From positions 1 through 42,500 of the IMG/VR virus record IMGVR_UViG_3300046514_000400: DNA of 42,500 nt; one strand, written 5' to 3'. Position numbers and translations under genes: made by a program. Below are positions 39,083 to 42,500 of this stretch, in pieces. Source of the DNA: a virus. A model generated the notes under the pieces. It saw only the letters and a list, made by a program, of their open reading frames with translations, was not told where the DNA came from and ran no database searches. The first letter of the stretch is position 1. Each line of letters begins with the position of its first letter.

Positions 39083-40400
39083 GCAGATTTGCCAGCGCCG
39101 TGTTGTAGTAATCGGGGTCCTTTTCAATGCCTACGCCGGTGCGGTTAAGAGATTTAGCAGCAACCAGAGTAGAACCACTACCGCAGCAAGGATCGAGAAT
39201 GCGCTCGCCAGGCAGGCTAGCGCACTGGATGAGCGCGGACAGAAGTTCCACGGGTTTCTCCGCGGCGTGAATGCGTTCATGACGTGGGACTCGCTTGATG
39301 TTGAAGACGTCGGTCGGCGAGGCGTTCATGCCCCTTTGGCCCTTGGTTGCGTAGAAGATAAATTCAGTGGTAATTCTAGGTCCACTCCCGCCCCACGGCG
39401 CCAGACCTTCGCTTTCGCTTTTTTGCCAGATAAGAGGTCTTTTAAATGGCACCCATCCCATATTACTTGATAATGCTTTGAGCCAGTCGAAAAGCTCGAT
39501 GTCACAGAAAACGAAGATATTGGCTCTGGGCTTGGTGACGCGGAAGCCCTCCGTAATAATGCACCGAGCAATAGACTTAGCGGTGTCCACGTCGTCGGTG
39601 TAGTTGTGGTGGACCACGGATCGGGCGCGAAAGCCGGCTCCGCTTGCGCCGATACCATAAGGGGGGTCAGCGCAGATGAGGTCGAAAGTGCCTGGGTCAA
39701 GGGTAGGTAGGACATCGAGTAGGTCTCCTTGGCGAATCTCTAACGCAGCCGGAGTCGTAGCCACTGCGAGACCGCGGCGAGCCAGAGCCGCGAGTGCTTT
39801 TTCTTCTTGCATCCGGTAGATGGTTTGGAGGGCTTCCGCCGGGTTGCGCGCATTGGCGACTTTTTCGTTGTCGAGATGTTCGGCAATGATGACGGCTTGA
39901 CTAATGGTTCGAGCCGCGCTGCCAGCCGTTCCGTCGCTTGGCGTCTTAAATACGCCTCGATTAATAAGTTCATGGCCCGTATCTTCCTTGGTTTGCTTCG
40001 GGTTTTGCAGCTGACGCAGCGCGTGGAGATCGGCAAACGCTTTCATGCGGTCGGGCCAGTCCAGGTCTACGCGGAATACGTTCTCGGCTAACTCGGCTTC
40101 GAAACGGCCCACGGAATCTAGATAGTCGCCGAGTTGGGTAACGGGGACGCATTGGAAGAAGATTTCGCCACTATAGCGGAAGGATTTTTTCTCCTCGAAG
40201 ATTTTCCTGATCGCCGTCATTCGCCTTTCGCCCGCAGTTAAGACCCAGGTCTGCGTTGTGGAGTCAAACCAGCAGACAGGGGGATGGAGAAGTCCGGTAG
40301 TCAGGATTGATTCCTTGAGTTCGTTTAATTGCGGCGTAGAGATTTCCTTACGCTGGCGCTTACGGATTTCGATTTTATCAACTTCAACAGTTACGGTCAT
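39069..40400 (-). CDS. ParB-like domain fused to DNA methyltransferase
   Basis: 443 residues from ATG 40400, with AGGAAC upstream. The N-terminus has the ParB elements AGERR (56-60) and ELAENVFRVDLDW. The C-terminal half is a DNA methyltransferase: motif IV DPPYGIG (D245) comes before motif I LDPCCGSG (D403), the order of beta-class N6-adenine or N4-cytosine enzymes. The DPPY tetrad favours adenine. ParB-methylase fusions are widespread in phages; they may protect DNA from host restriction or mark it for replication. The recognition sequence is unknown. It overlaps the polymerase start by 14 bp. Confidence 0.85.
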   Translation of the reverse strand: MTVTVEVDKIEIRKRQRKEISTPQLNELKESILTTGLLHPPVCWFDSTTQTWVLTAGERRMTAIRKIFEEKKSFRYSGEIFFQCVPVTQLGDYLDSVGRFEAELAENVFRVDLDWPDRMKAFADLHALRQLQNPKQTKEDTGHELINRGVFKTPSDGTAGSAARTISQAVIIAEHLDNEKVANARNPAEALQTIYRMQEEKALAALARRGLAVATTPAALEIRQGDLLDVLPTLDPGTFDLICADPPYGIGASGAGFRARSVVHHNYTDDVDTAKSIARCIITEGFRVTKPRANIFVFCDIELFDWLKALSSNMGWVPFKRPLIWQKSESEGLAPWGGSGPRITTEFIFYATKGQRGMNASPTDVFNIKRVPRHERIHAAEKPVELLSALIQCASLPGERILDPCCGSGSTLVAAKSLNRTGVGIEKDPDYYNTALANLHGKL

Positions 40401-40422
40401 TGGTAGTGTTCCTGTGATGTGG

Positions 40423-40468
40423 GGGGTGAACGGCCCCAAGGCCGGGGACCCGAGCAGCCGTCCACCCC
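40423..40468. repeat. Long hairpin in the methyltransferase leader
   Basis: GGGGTGAACGGC (40423-40434) and GCCGTCCACCCC (40457-40468) pair in 11 of 12 positions, with a GC-rich loop that can fold further (CGGCC/GGCCG). It fills most of the 73-bp gap upstream of the methyltransferase ATG. No T-tract follows, so a translational or attenuation role is more likely than termination. Confidence 0.6.
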
Positions 40469-40473
40469 TACAA

Positions 40474-40704
40474 TCAGAACTTGTTTGCGATCCTACTGAG
40501 ATTGCGCTCAAGTTCCAATAGCAACCGGCCGATGCGGTCGGAACGCTCTAGGTAGCCTGTAACTCTAGGCGCTTCCCCTTCGTCGGATATGGTGACGAAG
40601 GAGTTTTGGCTAACGGAAGATTCAAGCTTGCCCAAGCGTTGGCCTAACTCGGCAATGCCTTTTGCCAGTTCGACGTCGGGATAGACAGGTTCGCGCTTGC
40701 TCAT
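40474..40704 (-). CDS. Hypothetical helical protein, 76 aa
   Basis: The ATG at 40702-40704 overlaps the stop of the upstream gene (ATGA), which fixes the start; in-frame codons further upstream lie within that gene. The product is helical (VELAKGIAELGQRLGKLESS, then SDRIGRLLLELERNLSRIAN) and may form a short coiled coil. It ends ANKF. No family is recognised. Its place beside the possible ssDNA-binding protein suggests a replication accessory role. Confidence 0.6.
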   Translation of the reverse strand: MSKREPVYPDVELAKGIAELGQRLGKLESSVSQNSFVTISDEGEAPRVTGYLERSDRIGRLLLELERNLSRIANKF

Positions 40705-41198
40705 GACAGCCGCACCACGCGGGTCACCTCGGCGCGCTTGCCCTTGGTGCCGTCTTTGCGGTCGAAGTTGATATGTTCGACCTTGACCATAACGGGTCCG
40801 GCGCCCTTGAGGTTGCCGATTGACCATGGACCAGGGTTATTCTGACCCACGGCGCTGCGGACTTGGCCCAAGGCGATGTTTTTATTGGTGCCAAAGTCCA
40901 GGCGCCCCACCGCGTCTACGTCGAGGATAAGCTGTTTAGTGACCACGACTTTTTCCCGGTTGAGTTCAGCTTTCGCCTTCTCGTCCTGGATAACGAAGGG
41001 GATTGTCAGCTTCTTCATCGAGCCCTGCTCGCCGGCCTTTGGCCCGCGCTTGTATTCGAACTCGAAGTTCTCCACAGCGTCGCTGCCGAAGTCGTCGATC
41101 ATCGCCGGGTACTCGCCGGCGGGACAGAGCTTGAATTCTGTCTCCAGCGGCTGGTCAACGGTCTCGTTTAAGAAGTCGTCGGCATTGAAGTCAGACAT
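40701..41198 (-). CDS. Possible ssDNA-binding (DUF669-like) replication protein
   Basis: 165 residues. The N-terminus MSDFNADDFLNETVDQPLET and KLCPAGEYPAMIDDFGSD, then strands with LTIPFVIQDEKAKAELNREK and GQVRSAVGQNNPGPWSIG, resemble DUF669-type phage proteins thought to bind single-stranded DNA. It directly follows the RecA-like ATPase, a pairing common for recombination modules. The end (GKRAEVTRVVRLS) is a strand, with no acidic SSB tail. Assigned from pattern and context; binding is not proven. Confidence 0.5.
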   Translation of the reverse strand: MSDFNADDFLNETVDQPLETEFKLCPAGEYPAMIDDFGSDAVENFEFEYKRGPKAGEQGSMKKLTIPFVIQDEKAKAELNREKVVVTKQLILDVDAVGRLDFGTNKNIALGQVRSAVGQNNPGPWSIGNLKGAGPVMVKVEHINFDRKDGTKGKRAEVTRVVRLS

Positions 41199-41209
41199 CT
41201 TTAAGTCTC

Positions 41210-42145
41210 CTATCGTGCTGCGGCGGGTTTCATTGGCGCGCTGGGCATCACCTTAGCGGGAACAGGCGAAGCCAACGTTGGAGGCGGCGCAGCGGGAATG
41301 CCTCCGGCCAATGTCTTGCGTCGACGATACGCGTCGACGATTGGTTTTAGGTCTGGAATAAGATCGTCGGATACGGGTAGAGACCTGTTCTTGAGATCAG
41401 CGTTGCGGTCGATGGTGGCCCATTTAAACTTGGGCTTATTATTAGCGTCCATTACGCGCTGGGCGTAGATTACTTCGCTAAAGAAGCGTGGGATTTTCGG
41501 AGCCAGTTTGCGGCCTAGAGTTGAGGCCATGATTTGGTTGACCCCGGTTAGCTCGTTTATCTCCTTTTCTACGTGGCCCGTTAGGACGAAGAAGCAACTG
41601 CGGTCGGCAGTTAGCTTGAGAAGCAATTGCTCGACAAAGTTCATCGCAACGCCCCATTCGCCTTGGTGCGCCGCCGGCTTGAAGCCGATAGTCAGGGCCA
41701 TTGAGATCAGACTTAGGCCGCTTAGTGAGTCGAGGGCTAATAGTCGCCCATCGTCCCACTTGGTAAAGCTGCCAAAGTGTTCGCCGGTGCGCTCGCATTG
41801 GAAGTCTTCGAGCGAAGCTAAGAGCTTCATTGCGGGCTTTCTGGTCTCGGTCTTGCCCACGCCGCTTTTGATCTTAGTTATGTCCTCGTAGCTGTAGCCG
41901 GCGATAGTCTGCACCATGTCGTTTAGTGCGCTAATGCCGACCATGGCGGGGAGAACCGTGGTCCAATGGAGCTTGTCGAGGGGGAGCTTGCGGCGCTGAC
42001 AACTGTCTATCAGCGACGCGACGCCGTCGGGTTCGGTTATGATGGCGAAGACTTCGAGCCCGGCGGCGAGACCGGTGGCTAAGACGTCTGTCTTGCCTGC
42101 GCCGGGTGTGCCCAGGATGAGCACGGCGGGAGGTTGGAGTATCAT
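41210..42145 (-). CDS. RecA-like AAA ATPase (Sak4/AAA_24-like)
   Basis: 311 residues with Walker A GTPGAGKT at residues 12-19 and Walker B-like LLALDSLSGL near 133-142. A sensor-like FFVLTGHVE and later TLGRKLAPKIPRFFSEVIYA follow. This matches phage AAA_24/Sak4-type ATPases, which assist recombination or replication on ssDNA. The last 45 residues are a Pro/Ala-rich tail. The partner gene at 40701 may supply ssDNA binding. The ATG overlaps an upstream alternate-frame stop (ATGA). Confidence 0.75.
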   Translation of the reverse strand: MILQPPAVLILGTPGAGKTDVLATGLAAGLEVFAIITEPDGVASLIDSCQRRKLPLDKLHWTTVLPAMVGISALNDMVQTIAGYSYEDITKIKSGVGKTETRKPAMKLLASLEDFQCERTGEHFGSFTKWDDGRLLALDSLSGLSLISMALTIGFKPAAHQGEWGVAMNFVEQLLLKLTADRSCFFVLTGHVEKEINELTGVNQIMASTLGRKLAPKIPRFFSEVIYAQRVMDANNKPKFKWATIDRNADLKNRSLPVSDDLIPDLKPIVDAYRRRKTLAGGIPAAPPPTLASPVPAKVMPSAPMKPAAAR

Positions 42146-42160
42146 TTCGTCTCCTTTGGA

Positions 42161-42190
42161 TTAGCCGGAACGGGCTTAGCCGGAACGGGC
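42161..42190. repeat. Perfect 15-bp tandem repeat
   Basis: TTAGCCGGAACGGGC occurs at 42161-42175 and 42176-42190. In the alternate minus-strand frame it encodes PVPAK then PVPAN, an in-frame duplication; in the 66-codon frame it creates the stop. Confidence 0.85.
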
Positions 42191-42376
42191 GCGAGCTTTT
42201 CGTCTCGCAAGCCTGGTTCGGCCCCTTGAGACGACCGCATTAGCTTCACGTATCGCTCTCGCTTCATCCCCATGGGCGGCGAGCGAGGAATTCGCAACCG
42301 CAGCCCACTGATCTTGTAGCTTAGACGTCGAGGCTTTATGGGTGTGCTTTTTGGCATCAGACGGGGTCCAAGGCAT
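42176..42376 (-). CDS. MPWT-type small conserved phage protein, possibly frameshifted
   Basis: 66 residues as read. MPWTPSDAKKHTHKASTSKL followed by QWAAVANSSLAAHGDEARAI and REANAVV is a well-known pattern of small phage and prophage proteins of unknown function (W-x2-VANS-L, G-E-AIR-ANA). After ANAVV the frame turns into an unlikely Arg-rich end. Dropping one base from the C-run at 42222-42225 would join it to the alternate frame ending PVPAKPVPANPKETK at 42142, with an ATGA overlap to the ATPase. Either reading gives a real gene. Confidence 0.7.
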   Translation of the reverse strand: MPWTPSDAKKHTHKASTSKLQDQWAAVANSSLAAHGDEARAIREANAVVSRGRTRLARRKARARSG

Positions 42377-42500
42377 TGGCTTTTTCCTTTATGGGGTTCT
42401 TGTCGAGCGGATTCCAGTGCCGCACGACGAAGTCGTTGGCCCAAGTGTCTATGTTGGGCGACTGGCAGACGTTTAGGAATAAGCAATTGCCATAAGCGGT
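42357..42500 (-). CDS. Partial protein, N-terminus cut by window edge
   Basis: An open frame enters from the right edge and stops with TGA at 42357-42359, giving 47 residues (YGNCLFLNVCQSPNIDTWAN, then FVVRHWNPLDKNP). It overlaps the MPWT gene by 20 bp, in keeping with operon packing. It does not continue in frame into the fragment at the left edge, so the two edges are not one gene by direct joining. No family is recognised. Confidence 0.5.
   Translation of the reverse strand, partial: TAYGNCLFLNVCQSPNIDTWANDFVVRHWNPLDKNPIKEKANALDPV

Noticed and set aside
1-42500. tRNA genes, CRISPR arrays and insertion sequences
   Set aside because: Intergenic stretches were read for cloverleaf-like and regularly spaced repeats and for transposase-like proteins; none was convincing, though weak tRNAs could be missed without a covariance search.

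Overview
The window is a contiguous piece of a double-stranded DNA bacteriophage genome. It has a terminase, a portal, a SU10/DUF5309-like major capsid protein, an adaptor, a nozzle-like protein and large internal or ejection proteins. There is no tape measure, tail sheath or major tail tube gene, so a podovirus-like (short-tailed) virion is the best inference. No integrase, excisionase or recognisable CI-type repressor is visible. A DUF3309-like gene, glycine-rich fibre proteins with signal peptides and the MPWT-type small protein are all common in phages of Alphaproteobacteria, so such a host is likely but not proven.

Layout. A non-coding hub (about 5409-7125) separates two divergent transcription units. 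Leftwards, from 5408 to the left edge, run about 17 small, tightly overlapping genes: DUF7768-like, ParB-fold, DUF2786-like, von Willebrand A, zinc-ribbon and HTH proteins and many unknowns. At the right end, 42500 down to 34842 is also leftward and holds replication and DNA-modification genes: a RecA-like ATPase, a possible ssDNA-binding protein, a ParB-methyltransferase fusion, a DNA polymerase A split into two genes around a dUTPase-like gene, and a DUF3987-like ATPase. If the genome is circular or permuted, these two blocks would be parts of one long leftward early operon; both window edges cut genes of that block. Rightwards, 7126-34836 is the late block: terminase small and large subunits, portal, probable scaffold, capsid, two decoration-like proteins, a terminator, adaptor, tail collar/fibre genes, nozzle, ejection proteins, a giant 2437-codon ORF, and three tiny membrane proteins. 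The late and early blocks converge at 34836/34842.

What stands out. (1) Four leftward proteins of different kinds end in the same acidic-hydrophobic tail (TIDDLSF, VNDLSF, VDDLAL), written with different codons, which resembles an SSB-type docking peptide. (2) The polymerase is split exactly between its NLQN block and motif A, with a dUTPase-like gene between the halves, and its first half carries a uracil-DNA-glycosylase-like domain. (3) The giant virion protein contains an Hsp90/GHKL-type ATPase module and an HExxHxxxxxH metallopeptidase motif. Codon bias suggests its middle switches frame, so it may be two genes. (4) The intergenic regions are dense in perfect inverted repeats, including five in 111 bp at 3746-3856 and a 16-bp pair around 5686/5914. 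No tRNA gene, CRISPR array, insertion sequence or recognisable endolysin was found.
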